24,936 nucleotides of DNA from CAZRIP01 sp964600165. Lineage in GTDB: Bacteria > Elusimicrobiota > Elusimicrobia > UBA1565 > UBA9628. The stretch covers positions 1 to 24,936 of the forward strand of contig CAZRIP010000053.1 of NCBI GenBank assembly GCA_964600165.1, in the 5' to 3' direction. Made by a program: the position numbers and the translations under genes. The notes below the pieces were generated by a model. That model was not told the origin of the DNA, ran no database searches, and worked only from the letters and a program-made list of their open reading frames with translations. This document shows positions 1 to 8,804 of this stretch, in pieces (positions within the stretch are counted from its first letter, which is position 1; each line of letters opens with the position of its first letter).

Positions 1-813
<813 letters not shown>

Positions 814-817
<4 letters not shown>

Positions 818-1125
818 GACAATCTCTCCGGGTTGGGTTTGGCGTTGATAAAGTGGAAGCGCACGCCGTAGCGGTGCATGCCGCCGGTCGTCGAGCCCTT
901 CGTGTGGCGCACCTCTCCGCGGATCTCGAGGGAAGGGCTGAGCTTGAGATACAGGCTCATTCCGGGCTCGAGCTCCGCGTCGCTCTTGAGGGACATCCCG
1001 CCGGCCGAGAGGTCGGCGATCGTGCCGCGGCACTTGCCGGCGTTCGCGCCTTGGGGGTCGATGTCCATCGAAAGCCCGACGGGAAACCGCGGGTGGCGTC
1101 GTTTGTCGTTCTTGATGATAGTCAT
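814..1125 (-). CDS. PilZ-domain protein inside the ATP synthase operon
   Basis: This 103-aa protein is a single PilZ domain, the family that binds cyclic di-GMP. Both parts of the binding signature are visible: R9-x3-R13 in KRRHPRF, and D38-x-S40-x2-G43 in IADLSAGGMSL. The rest fits the PilZ beta barrel (EIRGEVRH, then HRYGVRFHFI). It has no signal peptide or membrane segment, so it should be cytoplasmic. The ATG lies 14 bases after the atpG stop, with an AAGGAAAA ribosome site in the gap, and its stop overlaps the atpD start by 4 bases. It is thus translated between gamma and beta. Ligand binding follows from family knowledge; a role in controlling ATP synthase is inference. It might simply be carried along in the operon. 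Confidence 0.9.
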
Positions 1126-1139
1126 GGTGTATGTTTTCC

Positions 1140-2045
1140 TTAAGAGGCCAACGCCTCGGCGCCGCCGACGAGCTCGGCGATCTCGCGCGTGATGATCGCC
1201 TGACGCTGGCGGTTCAAGCCCAGGTTGAGGTTTTGGCGCAGCTCTTTGGCGTTCTTCGAGGCCGCGTCCATCGCGTTCATGCGCGCGGCGAGCTCGGCGG
1301 CCTGCGACTCGAGCAGGATGCGGTAAAGCTTGGCCTTGAGCGCGCGCGGCAAGAGGGCGTGCAGCAAGTGCCGGCGATCGGGCTCGAACTTATACTCGAG
1401 CAGCCGCGCTTTCTCTTTTTCTCCGAGAGAAAGCGGCGGGACCGGCAAAAGCGGGGTCTTGACCAGGCGCTGCACGGCCACCGACTTGAACTCGTTGTAG
1501 ATCACGGCGACGCTCGAAAGGCGGCGCTTCTCATAGACGTCGAGGATCGCCTTGCCGAGCAGCTCGGCGTGGGTGAAGCTCACCTTGGGGAAGATTCCGG
1601 CGAGCTCGGTCACGATCTCGAGGTCGAAGCCGCGCAGCCGGTGCAGGAAATCGCGGCCCTTGCGGCCGACGACGGCGACGTAGACCTTCTCGCCCTGCCG
1701 GGCCTTGAGCCACTCGATCGCCGCCTTGATCAAATTCGAGTTGAAGGCGCCGCAGAGCCCCTTGTCCGCCGTGATGAGAACCAGGCACGCCGGGCCCGTT
1801 TCCCTTGACACGAAGAACTCGTGAGGCGCGCGCAGCGCGTGGCGCTCGGCTTGGTCCTGCCCGGCCTCGAGCGCGGCCAGGCCGCCGACGAGCTCGTCCA
1901 TCTCGTTGGCGAAAGGGCGGGCGGCGAGGATCGCCTGCTGCGACTTGCGCATGCGCGCGGCGGCCACCATCTTCATGGCCTTGGTGATCTGCTCGGTCGA
2001 CTTGACCGACTTGATCTTGCGGCGGATCTCTCTGAGTGAAGCCAT
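1140..2045 (-). CDS. atpG: F1 ATP synthase subunit gamma
   Basis: This is the central rotor shaft of F1, linking the c-ring to the alpha3beta3 head. The 301-aa protein starts MASLREIRRKIKSVKSTEQI and continues ITKAMKMVAAARMRKSQ, the typical N-terminal helix. It carries the family block ITADKGLCGAFNSNLI and ends with the conserved C-terminal helix region LNLGLNRQRQAIITREI. The length is close to the usual 285-300 residues. The ATG follows the stop of the upstream epimerase gene after one base (TAA-G-ATG), which supports translational coupling. Its own stop is followed 14 bases later by the PilZ gene. It is unusual only in being separated from atpA by two unrelated genes. Confidence 0.97.
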   Translation of the reverse strand: MASLREIRRKIKSVKSTEQITKAMKMVAAARMRKSQQAILAARPFANEMDELVGGLAALEAGQDQAERHALRAPHEFFVSRETGPACLVLITADKGLCGAFNSNLIKAAIEWLKARQGEKVYVAVVGRKGRDFLHRLRGFDLEIVTELAGIFPKVSFTHAELLGKAILDVYEKRRLSSVAVIYNEFKSVAVQRLVKTPLLPVPPLSLGEKEKARLLEYKFEPDRRHLLHALLPRALKAKLYRILLESQAAELAARMNAMDAASKNAKELRQNLNLGLNRQRQAIITREIAELVGGAEALAS

Positions 2046-2046
2046 C

Positions 2047-2976
2047 TTATCTCTGCGCTCCCAACGGGGACTTGTCGCCCGCGAAATAGTCGCGGATGCC
2101 CGTCTCGACGGTGTATTGCGCGTTGAACTTGAAGGCGCGCGCGGCCGCCCCGGGGTCTCCGAGCGTCTCGCTCTGATAGAACGAGTACGGGTTCTTGAAA
2201 TAGTCGGGCTCGAGCTTGGTGCCCAGGGCCGCGTTCAGGAAATCGATGATCTCGTTGAACGTCGTCTTGCGCCCCGTGCAGCAGTTGAAGACGCCGGACG
2301 CTTTTCCGGACGCCGCGAGCAAATTGGCGCGGACGACGTCCTTGACGTAGATGTGGTCGCGGTATTGCTCGCCGCGCTCGAAGATGCGGGGCCGCTTGCC
2401 CGCGCGCATCTGAAGAGACAGCTGCCAGATCATGCTCGAAAGCTTGTTCTTGAAACGCTCGTTCGGGCCGAAGACGTTGAAGTAGCGCAGGCCGGCGACG
2501 ACCATTTTCGGATGCTTCTTCTGAAAATCGGCGGCGACTTTCTCCATCACCATCTTGGAGAAGCCATAAACGTTCATCGGCCGCATCGGAGCCGACTCCT
2601 TCATCGGGACGGGCCCGTCGCCGTAGGTCGCCGCCGAGGAGGCGTAGACGACCTTCTTGACGCCGGCTTTCGCGGACCACTCGAGCAGATCGCGAAACGC
2701 CTCGACGTTGACGCGCATCATCAGCTTCTGATCCTCGAGCGTCGTGTCGGTGATCGCGGCCTGGTGGAAGACGACGTCGACCTTGCCGACGCGCGGCGCC
2801 CAATCGAGGACGCCGCAAACGTCGGCGCCGATGAAGTCGCCCGTGAACCGGCGGAGGTTCTCGAAGTTGCCCGTGCGAAAGTCGTCGAGGCCGACGACCT
2901 CGTGCCCGAGCCGCGCGAGCTCGAGAGCCAAGTTCGAGCCGATGAACCCGGCCGCTCCCGTCACGAGCGCGCGCAT
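2047..2976 (-). CDS. NAD-dependent sugar epimerase, HldD-like (ADP-heptose 6-epimerase family)
   Basis: This 309-aa protein is an extended short-chain dehydrogenase/reductase. The Rossmann motif GAAGFIGS is at residues 7-14, and the catalytic set is the serines of YASSAATYG (about 113-114) with Y137 and K141 of NVYGFSK. The wording ASSAATYG, NVYGFSK, LRYFNVFGPNE, YRDHIYVKDVV and FNCCTGRKTTFNEI resembles HldD, which makes ADP-L-glycero-D-manno-heptose for LPS core. A lysine at 176 or 178 could correspond to the second HldD catalytic residue (K178 in E. coli). Other sugar-nucleotide epimerases remain possible. The ATG at 2976 shares one base with the stop of the upstream secreted-protein gene (TAATG). 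An in-frame extension to 3135 was not used because homology begins at MRALVTGAAG. It is embedded between atpA and atpG. Confidence 0.82.
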   Translation of the reverse strand: MRALVTGAAGFIGSNLALELARLGHEVVGLDDFRTGNFENLRRFTGDFIGADVCGVLDWAPRVGKVDVVFHQAAITDTTLEDQKLMMRVNVEAFRDLLEWSAKAGVKKVVYASSAATYGDGPVPMKESAPMRPMNVYGFSKMVMEKVAADFQKKHPKMVVAGLRYFNVFGPNERFKNKLSSMIWQLSLQMRAGKRPRIFERGEQYRDHIYVKDVVRANLLAASGKASGVFNCCTGRKTTFNEIIDFLNAALGTKLEPDYFKNPYSFYQSETLGDPGAAARAFKFNAQYTVETGIRDYFAGDKSPLGAQR

Positions 2977-3397
2977 TATTTCTTCCTCCGCGACGTGAGC
3001 TGCTCGAGCGTCAAGATCGGCGCGCGGGAGAGCTCGACCATGCGCGCGATGAGCTTGGCCGAGGGCTTCGGCACCGTGCCGCCGATCGGCGAGGCGAGGA
3101 TCGCCTGCGCCGCGCCCAGCGCGTCGTGGTCCCACTGCGAGACGCCGCGCGACGTCTTCACGTCCCCGTCGAGCTTGGCGACGAACTTCTTGAGGACGGC
3201 CGGGTCGTGGACGGCGAGGTCCGCGAACGCCGTGGGAGAGTCCTTCTCGCTGATGAACGAAAAGACGCCCGCGAGACGGCCTTCCCCGACCGCGATGAGC
3301 GTGTCGAGGCAGCTGAGGTTGCTGAGAACGCCGGGACCGCCCGGCGCTTGAGCGCGCGCGGGCCCGATCAACAACGAGGCGGCGAGCAGGAGAGCCG

Positions 3398-3401
<4 letters not shown>
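2976..3401 (-). CDS. Small secreted protein of unknown function inside the atp operon
   Basis: I do not recognise this 141-aa protein. It begins with a GTG codon that overlaps the atpA stop (GTGA). Its first 18 residues, MTALLLAASLLIGPARAQ, read as a Sec signal peptide with a likely cleavage after ARA. The mature part is mostly alpha-helical in character (FADLAVHDPAVLKKFVAKL, SAKLIARMVELSRAPILTLEQL), has one cysteine near its start and a basic C-terminus (SRRKK). It is coupled upstream to atpA and downstream to the epimerase. Export to the periplasm is a prediction, and there is no evidence that it touches the ATP synthase. Confidence 0.8.
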
Positions 3402-4927
<1,526 letters not shown>

Positions 4928-4928
4928 A

Positions 4929-5459
4929 TTAAGATAAAGCCTCCTTCATTTGCCTCAGCTGCCCGCGCAGGCTGGAGTCCAAGACCCAGTCACCGATGCG
5001 CACGACCACGCCTCCGATGAGCTCGGGGTCTTCCTTGACCTCGAGCTCGATGTTCTTCCCGGCGAAATTCTTGAGCTTGTCTTTGAGCTTCTGCTGCGCG
5101 TCGGCCGACAACGGCTTGGCCGAGCGGACGACGGCCTTGGCCACGTTATTTTTTTCGGCGACGAGTTTTCCCAGATCGCTCGCGACCATCGGCAGCAGCT
5201 CGAAGCGCTTCTTGTCGATCAGCAGCTCGAGGAACTTGAGCGTGACAGGGGAGACCTTCTTGCCGACGAGGTCCTCGATCCTTTTCTTCTTGTCGGCGGT
5301 GGAGACGCGCGGGTGGCGCAGCGTGGGCATCGCTTCCAGGAGCTCGCGGCGCGAGAGATCGATGTCCTGCTGGACCCGGCCGTCCTCTTTCTTGTCGGCG
5401 GCCGCCAGAAACAGGGCGCGGGCGTAGCGCCAGGCGAGCACGCGGTCGGAAGCCTGCAT
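4929..5459 (-). CDS. atpH: F1 ATP synthase subunit delta
   Basis: This 176-aa protein matches the delta subunit in length, position and ending. Delta joins the peripheral stalk (b subunits) to the top of F1. It opens MQASDRVLAWRYARALFLAA, the usual N-terminal helical domain. It ends with the conserved C-terminal stretch DPELIGGVVVRIGDWVLDSS, then LRGQLRQMKEAL. The start shares one base with the atpF stop (TGATG), and atpA follows after one base. Sequence conservation in delta is low in general, but the order and the C-terminal motif make the call firm. Confidence 0.95.
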   Translation of the reverse strand: MQASDRVLAWRYARALFLAAADKKEDGRVQQDIDLSRRELLEAMPTLRHPRVSTADKKKRIEDLVGKKVSPVTLKFLELLIDKKRFELLPMVASDLGKLVAEKNNVAKAVVRSAKPLSADAQQKLKDKLKNFAGKNIELEVKEDPELIGGVVVRIGDWVLDSSLRGQLRQMKEALS

Positions 5460-5962
5460 CAGTTCGCCTTCTGCGTCTCGAGGTCCTTGTAGAAGCCCTC
5501 GAGCACGGTCTTCTGGACGTTCTCGTCGACGGACTTGCGCATCAAGCGCTCGGCGGCCAGGACGGAGAGGCCCGCGACTTCCTTGCGCAGCTCGCGGATC
5601 AGACGTTCTTTTTCCTCGCCCAGCTCGGCCATCGTCTTCTCGCGGATCTTCTGGGAGTCGCTCTCGGCGGCGGCTTTCATCTGCGCGCGCAGCGCCTCGG
5701 CTTCCTTGAGGGTCTGGGCCAGCGCCTCGCGCTGCTTGGCGGACATCTGCGCGAGCTGCTCGTCGAGCTCCTTCTTGATGCGCTCGGCCTCGGCGCGCGC
5801 CTTCTCGGCGCCCTCGCGCTCGGCCTTCATGCGCTCCTCGCGCTCTTCGATGGAGGCGATCAGCGGCTTCCAGGCCACGGCCTTCAGGATGAAGACCAGC
5901 GCCAAAAAAGTCACGATCGTCCAGATGATCAGCCCGGTGTCCGGGTTCAGCATCGCGCCCAT
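5459..5962 (-). CDS. atpF: Fo ATP synthase subunit b
   Basis: This 167-aa protein is the peripheral stalk subunit b. One N-terminal membrane helix (IIWTIVTFLALVFILKAVAW, about residues 12-31) is followed by a long charged helix that runs almost to the end (for example EREGAEKARAEAERIKKEL). That is the dimerising coiled coil of b. The ATG at 5962 was chosen because GAGGAAA lies 7 bases upstream; a second ATG three codons in is possible. The gene is separated from atpE by 76 bases that contain a strong stem-loop, the longest gap inside the operon. Confidence 0.96.
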   Translation of the reverse strand: MGAMLNPDTGLIIWTIVTFLALVFILKAVAWKPLIASIEEREERMKAEREGAEKARAEAERIKKELDEQLAQMSAKQREALAQTLKEAEALRAQMKAAAESDSQKIREKTMAELGEEKERLIRELRKEVAGLSVLAAERLMRKSVDENVQKTVLEGFYKDLETQKAN

Positions 5963-6004
5963 TTTATTTTCCTCTTCTGCCTTAAACTCGACTGCGAAAT
6001 TGGT

Positions 6005-6036
6005 CCCCTCCGGGACGACGCACCGGAGGGGTTTTT
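6005..6036. other. Stem-loop between atpE and atpF
   Basis: The arms CCCCTCCGG (6005-6013) and CCGGAGGGG (6023-6031) form a perfect 9-bp stem with a 9-base loop. It starts 8 bases beyond the atpE stop in the operon direction. TTTTT at 6032-6036 gives it the form of an intrinsic terminator only when read on the plus strand. On the operon (minus) strand no U-tract follows. It therefore fits an mRNA 3'-end stabiliser, a processing element or a partial attenuator after atpE, or a block to antisense transcription. Confidence 0.75.
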
Positions 6037-6038
6037 GC

Positions 6039-6332
6039 TTAGTGAGCCGCCTCGGCCGCCGCGGGCGCGCCGTTCTGCGCGACCGGGATGCCCTTGTTGA
6101 GGGCGAGCACGCCGAGCAGTCCGATGACGAGGGCGAGCAGCGTCGCGCCCTCGATCATGGCCGCCGTGATCAGCATCATCGTCTGCAACGAGCCGGCCGC
6201 TTCCGGCTGCCGAGCCGCGCCGTCCAACGCCGCCGCCGCGAGCTTCGAGATGCCGAGCGCGCCGCCGACGAGACAAATGCCCGAGCCGATGCCCAGGCCG
6301 ATGTAACCGAGTCCGAGATGAATCATGTTCAT
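6039..6332 (-). CDS. atpE: Fo ATP synthase subunit c
   Basis: This 97-aa protein is the c-ring proteolipid. It has two membrane helices joined by the conserved polar loop ARQPEA (R41, Q42, P43). The ion-carrying carboxylate is E61 in AAMIEGATLLALVIGLL. The sodium-type signature (Q in helix 1, and S or T directly after the glutamate) is not seen: a glycine follows E61 and no glutamine sits at the expected helix-1 position. Proton coupling is therefore more likely. The ATG at 6332 has a strong TAGGAG ribosome site 7-8 bases upstream; an alternative ATG lies two codons in. Stem-loops lie on both sides of the gene. Confidence 0.97.
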   Translation of the reverse strand: MNMIHLGLGYIGLGIGSGICLVGGALGISKLAAAALDGAARQPEAAGSLQTMMLITAAMIEGATLLALVIGLLGVLALNKGIPVAQNGAPAAAEAAH

Positions 6333-6354
6333 TCTATTTCTCCTACGACCTATT

Positions 6355-6379
6355 CCGATCGTTCAATCAAGACGATCGG
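6355..6379. other. Stem-loop upstream of atpE
   Basis: CCGATCGT (6355-6362) and ACGATCGG (6372-6379) are perfect inverted repeats of 8 bp around a 9-base loop. They lie in the 63-base gap between atpB and atpE, just upstream of the atpE ribosome site. No U-tract follows in the operon direction. Together with the stem-loop at 6005-6031 it brackets the atpE message. Confidence 0.65.
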
Positions 6380-6395
6380 TCGCGACCTCCCCGGA

Positions 6396-7160
6396 TCAGT
6401 GGGGGTGAACGGCTCCGCCGACGAAAACGGCCGTCAGCATGGTGAAGATGTACGCCTGGATCAGCGACACGAGCACGTCGAGCAGCGCGACGAAGAGCGC
6501 GAGGCCCACCGCCGCCGGGGAGACCACGAGCCCGAGCCAGCTCGCCATCTGCCCGAAGATGAAAATGAGGGAGATAAACGCCAACGCCACGATGTGGCCG
6601 GAGATGATGTTCGCGAACAAGCGGATGCAAAGCGCGACGCACTTGGCGATCATGCCGCCGATCTCGATGACGAGCAAGAGCGGCCACAGCCACCACGGCA
6701 CCCCGCCCGGCACGATGTGCATGAAGTAGCCGACCGGCCCCTGCTCCTTGGCGCCGGCGAACTGGATGAGGCCGAAGGTGCACAGGGCGAGACCCGCCGT
6801 CACCGAGATGTTCGCCGTCACCGCGCTCGTCTGCGGGACGAGCCCGATCAGGTTCGCGATCAAGATGAAGAAGAAGAGGGTCAGGAAGTACGGCAGGTAG
6901 AAGTCGGTGTGCTCATGGAAGATCGGGTGGAGCACCTCGTCCCGGAGATAGAGCACGATGACCTCGACGGCGTGGCGCAACATCAGCGCGACCCTGCCCT
7001 TGCCGCGCGCCGCGAAGCCGAGCAGAAGGATCGAGACCGCCGACGCGATCCAGATGTACATCAGGTGCCGGCTCCAATAGAAGTCGACGGGGCCGAGCTT
7101 GAAGAGCAGTTGATGGCGGTGATCGAGAAGGTGGTGGACCAGGATCTCTTCGAAGTTCAT
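6396..7160 (-). CDS. atpB: Fo ATP synthase subunit a
   Basis: This 254-aa membrane protein forms the ion channels beside the c-ring. The essential arginine is R180 in CVALCIRLFANIISGH, and the conserved glutamine is Q235 in VSLIQAYIFTML. Several hydrophobic helices are visible, including the one around PYFLTLFFFILIANLIGLVP. The start MNFEEILVHH at 7160 overlaps the stop of the AtpI-like gene (ATGA). A longer in-frame reading to 7439 is arginine-rich out-of-frame shadow of that gene and was rejected. The length matches bacterial a subunits. Confidence 0.97.
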   Translation of the reverse strand: MNFEEILVHHLLDHRHQLLFKLGPVDFYWSRHLMYIWIASAVSILLLGFAARGKGRVALMLRHAVEVIVLYLRDEVLHPIFHEHTDFYLPYFLTLFFFILIANLIGLVPQTSAVTANISVTAGLALCTFGLIQFAGAKEQGPVGYFMHIVPGGVPWWLWPLLLVIEIGGMIAKCVALCIRLFANIISGHIVALAFISLIFIFGQMASWLGLVVSPAAVGLALFVALLDVLVSLIQAYIFTMLTAVFVGGAVHPH

Positions 7161-7549
7161 TTTTTGATTATGACGTGCCGATATTCCAACAGCAAAAGTC
7201 CGAAAACGCCGAGCGCGTACGACAACAACAGCGCCGCTTGCGATCGTTGCGGATGCCAGACAGCCCAGACGACCAGCGCCACGAGCGTCGTCATCCTGAT
7301 CGCCATCCCCCCGCCGAACGCCCACCAGAACGCGCTCATCGAGCGCGCCCGCGCGTGCATGATCCACGCGGCGCTGATAGACGACGCGGCCCACGCGAGC
7401 GCGAGCCCGGTCCCGACGACGCGGCGCTCGACGGGACACAAGGCCCAGGCGAGAGTCGCGGCGGCGAGCGCCTCGAGCGCGGCTTTAGCGGCGCTTGACG
7501 CGGTCGTTGGCGAGCTTGATGAGGCGGTAGAGGGCAACCGTGATTCCAA
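7157..7549 (-). CDS. AtpI-like membrane protein of the ATP synthase operon
   Basis: This protein of up to 130 aa has about four hydrophobic segments (around ALAAATLAWAL, VVGTGLALAWAASSISAAWI, FWWAFGGGMAIRMTTLVALVVWAVW, ALLLSYALGVFGLLLL). Its place between atpZ and atpB is that of AtpI, the small membrane protein thought to help c-ring assembly. Sequence identity to known AtpI is not obvious to me, so the call rests on topology and position. The start is uncertain. No ATG or GTG is available; TTG codons at 7549 or 7537 would make it overlap atpZ by about 50-65 bases, and the next TTG (7441) would remove the first helix. The stop overlaps atpB by 4 bases. Confidence 0.7.
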   Translation of the reverse strand: MESRLPSTASSSSPTTASSAAKAALEALAAATLAWALCPVERRVVGTGLALAWAASSISAAWIMHARARSMSAFWWAFGGGMAIRMTTLVALVVWAVWHPQRSQAALLLSYALGVFGLLLLEYRHVIIKK

Positions 7550-7727
7550 AGAGCGAGCCGGCTATGACCAGCCAGGGCGACGTCTTCAACTTCTTGTCGA
7601 GCCACTGGCCGACGAAGAACCCGCCGAGGACGGACACCAAGAGCTCCCAGCCGATGCTCATGGCGAACCCCCACGCGTTGTAGTCCGGTTCCGACTTATT
7701 CGCTGGCCGCGGGGGATCGACCGTCAT
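7485..7727 (-). CDS. atpZ: AtpZ-like small membrane protein (ATPase_gene1 family)
   Basis: This 80-aa protein has two membrane helices (WELLVSVLGGFFVGQWLDK and SPWLVIAGSLFGITVALYRL) and a basic C-terminus. The pattern GGFFVGQWLDKKLKTSPWL is typical of AtpZ/AtpI-type proteins encoded first in many atp operons, which are implicated in ATP synthase assembly and magnesium supply. The ATG at 7727 is the first gene of the operon, about 15-20 bases after the predicted transcription start. The ribosome site is weak. The identification is by pattern and position. Confidence 0.85.
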   Translation of the reverse strand: MTVDPPRPANKSEPDYNAWGFAMSIGWELLVSVLGGFFVGQWLDKKLKTSPWLVIAGSLFGITVALYRLIKLANDRVKRR

Positions 7728-7748
7728 CGACGGAGCCTATCGACATCG

Positions 7749-7778
7749 ATTTTACAAATAAGGAAAACGGCAAGTCAA
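7749..7778 (-). promoter_or_regulatory. Predicted sigma-70-type promoter of the atp operon
   Basis: Read on the minus strand, TTGACT (7778-7773) and TAAAAT (7754-7749) are separated by 18 bases, with a TG directly before the -10. Transcription would start near 7742 and give a leader of about 15 bases before atpZ. The -35 region ATTGACTTG is shared with the promoter predicted at 15620-15648. Confidence 0.7.
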
Positions 7779-7825
7779 TTTAGAGGAACCGGCGGGATTT
7801 GACGACGGTCAACGAAAGGCGATTT

Positions 7826-7849
7826 TCAACTCACCCCGGGGTGAGTTGA
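7826..7849. promoter_or_regulatory. Perfect 24-bp palindrome, candidate operator
   Basis: The half-site TCAACTCACCCC (7826-7837) is followed directly by its exact reverse complement (7838-7849). The symmetry continues with TTT/AAA after one mismatch. With no loop it looks more like a dimeric-repressor site than an RNA hairpin. It ends 5 bases before the extended -10 of the REC-GGDEF gene and lies 48 bases upstream of the atp -35, so it covers the former promoter's -35 and spacer region. The regulator is unknown. Confidence 0.65.
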
Positions 7850-7854
7850 GAAAA

Positions 7855-7863
7855 TGTTATAAA
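7855..7863 (+). promoter_or_regulatory. Extended -10 of the REC-GGDEF gene
   Basis: TGTTATAAA is an extended -10 (TGnTATAAT) with one mismatch. It ends 9 bases before the GTG start. No -35 is evident because that region is occupied by the palindrome. No Shine-Dalgarno sequence lies between it and the GTG. Confidence 0.55.
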
Positions 7864-7872
7864 GCGAAAGCC

Positions 7873-8802
7873 GTGACGACCCACAAAGCGCGCATCCTCG
7901 TCGCCGACGACGAGCCCGACCTGCTCTTGATCATGAAGGAGACCCTCGAGCGGGAGGGCTTTCGCGTCGACACGGCGGAGGACGGCGCGCAGGCATTGGA
8001 GTCGATCCGCAAGGACCCGCCCGACATCGTCGTGCTCGACTTGCGCATGCCGCGCGTCGACGGCTTCGGCGTCACGCGCGCGCTGCGCGACGACCCGCTT
8101 TACGAGCACCTTCCCGTGATCATCCTGACCGCCTCCGGCACGCGCGACAGCAAGATCGAAGGGTTGAACCTCGGCGCCGACGACTTCATCACCAAGCCGG
8201 TCGACATCCTGGAGCTCCTCGCGCGCATCCGGATGATCATGCGGCGCAACCGCCTGGGCCTCGACGCCAGCCCGCTCACGCATCTTCCCGGCAACGTCTC
8301 GATCGAGACGCGCATCGAGGAAGCGCTCGCCGGCGGCAAACCGCTGGCGGTGCTCTACCTCGACCTCAATCAATTCAAGGCCTTCAACGACGCGTACGGC
8401 TACGACGCCGGAGATCAGGTGCTCAAGTCGACGGCCCGGCTCTTGATTCGCCTGGCTCGGCCTCATGGCGAGTTCGTCGGGCACATCGGCGGCGACGACT
8501 TCATCGTGCTGAGCGTCCCCGAGCGCATGGAGATCATGGCCAAGGAGATCGCCCGCGAGTTCGACAAGCTCGCTCCCGGCTTCTACAACGAGAAAGACCG
8601 GCGGCGCGGCGTGATCGTGTCGAAAGACCGTCAAGGACGGGAGCGGGAGTTTCCGCTGCTTTCGATCGCCATCGGCATCTGCCACAACAAAGCGCGCGAC
8701 CTGCGGTCCTACGCGCAGATCTCGCAGCTCGGGGCGGAGCTCAAGAAGCACGCGAAGCAAAAATCCGGTTCGGCCTACGTGATCGACCGCCGGAAAGACT
8801 AA
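7873..8802 (+). CDS. Response regulator with C-terminal GGDEF-type domain (GGDDF variant)
   Basis: This 309-aa protein has an N-terminal receiver domain: D12/D13, phospho-acceptor D56 in VVLDLRMP, T86 and K108 in ITKPVD. A GGDEF-type domain follows, with PLTHLPGN near 134-141, YLDLNQFKAFNDAYGYDAGD, and GHIGGDDF with the signature at 206-210. Family members make cyclic di-GMP, but the fourth position is D instead of E. The RxxD inhibitory site is missing (PHGE at its place). Activity is therefore uncertain; it may be a weak cyclase or a nucleotide sensor. The GTG at 7873 was chosen over an in-frame TTG at 7846, which lies inside the palindrome. It is divergent from the atp operon and ends 2 bases from the convergent REC gene. 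Confidence 0.9.
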   Translation: MTTHKARILVADDEPDLLLIMKETLEREGFRVDTAEDGAQALESIRKDPPDIVVLDLRMPRVDGFGVTRALRDDPLYEHLPVIILTASGTRDSKIEGLNLGADDFITKPVDILELLARIRMIMRRNRLGLDASPLTHLPGNVSIETRIEEALAGGKPLAVLYLDLNQFKAFNDAYGYDAGDQVLKSTARLLIRLARPHGEFVGHIGGDDFIVLSVPERMEIMAKEIAREFDKLAPGFYNEKDRRRGVIVSKDRQGREREFPLLSIAIGICHNKARDLRSYAQISQLGAELKKHAKQKSGSAYVIDRRKD

Positions 8803-8804
8803 CG

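Noticed and set aside
2977..3135. 53-residue N-terminal extension of the epimerase
   Set aside because: It is arginine/alanine-rich shadow of the overlapping secreted-protein gene. The Rossmann fold starts at MRALVTGAAG, coupled to the upstream stop by TAATG.
6005..6036. Intrinsic terminator ending the upstream part of the atp operon
   Set aside because: The T-run is on the wrong side for minus-strand transcription, and essential subunits (b, delta, alpha, gamma, beta) lie downstream. It may still act as a terminator for plus-strand transcripts.
6117..6200. Sodium-binding signature in subunit c
   Set aside because: The glutamate E61 is followed by glycine and the helix-1 glutamine is missing at the expected distance from the RQP loop, so proton coupling is the better reading.
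5535..7802. Plus-strand open frame of 755 codons opposite the atp genes
   Set aside because: It lies antisense to atpF, atpE, atpB and atpZ, whose identities are certain. Its product is arginine/aspartate-rich with no recognisable domain, as expected from the codon bias of GC-rich genes.
7846..7872. TTG at 7846 as the start of the REC-GGDEF protein
   Set aside because: It lies inside the 24-bp palindrome and upstream of the extended -10, and would add nine residues with no similarity to REC domains. The GTG at 7873 fits better.
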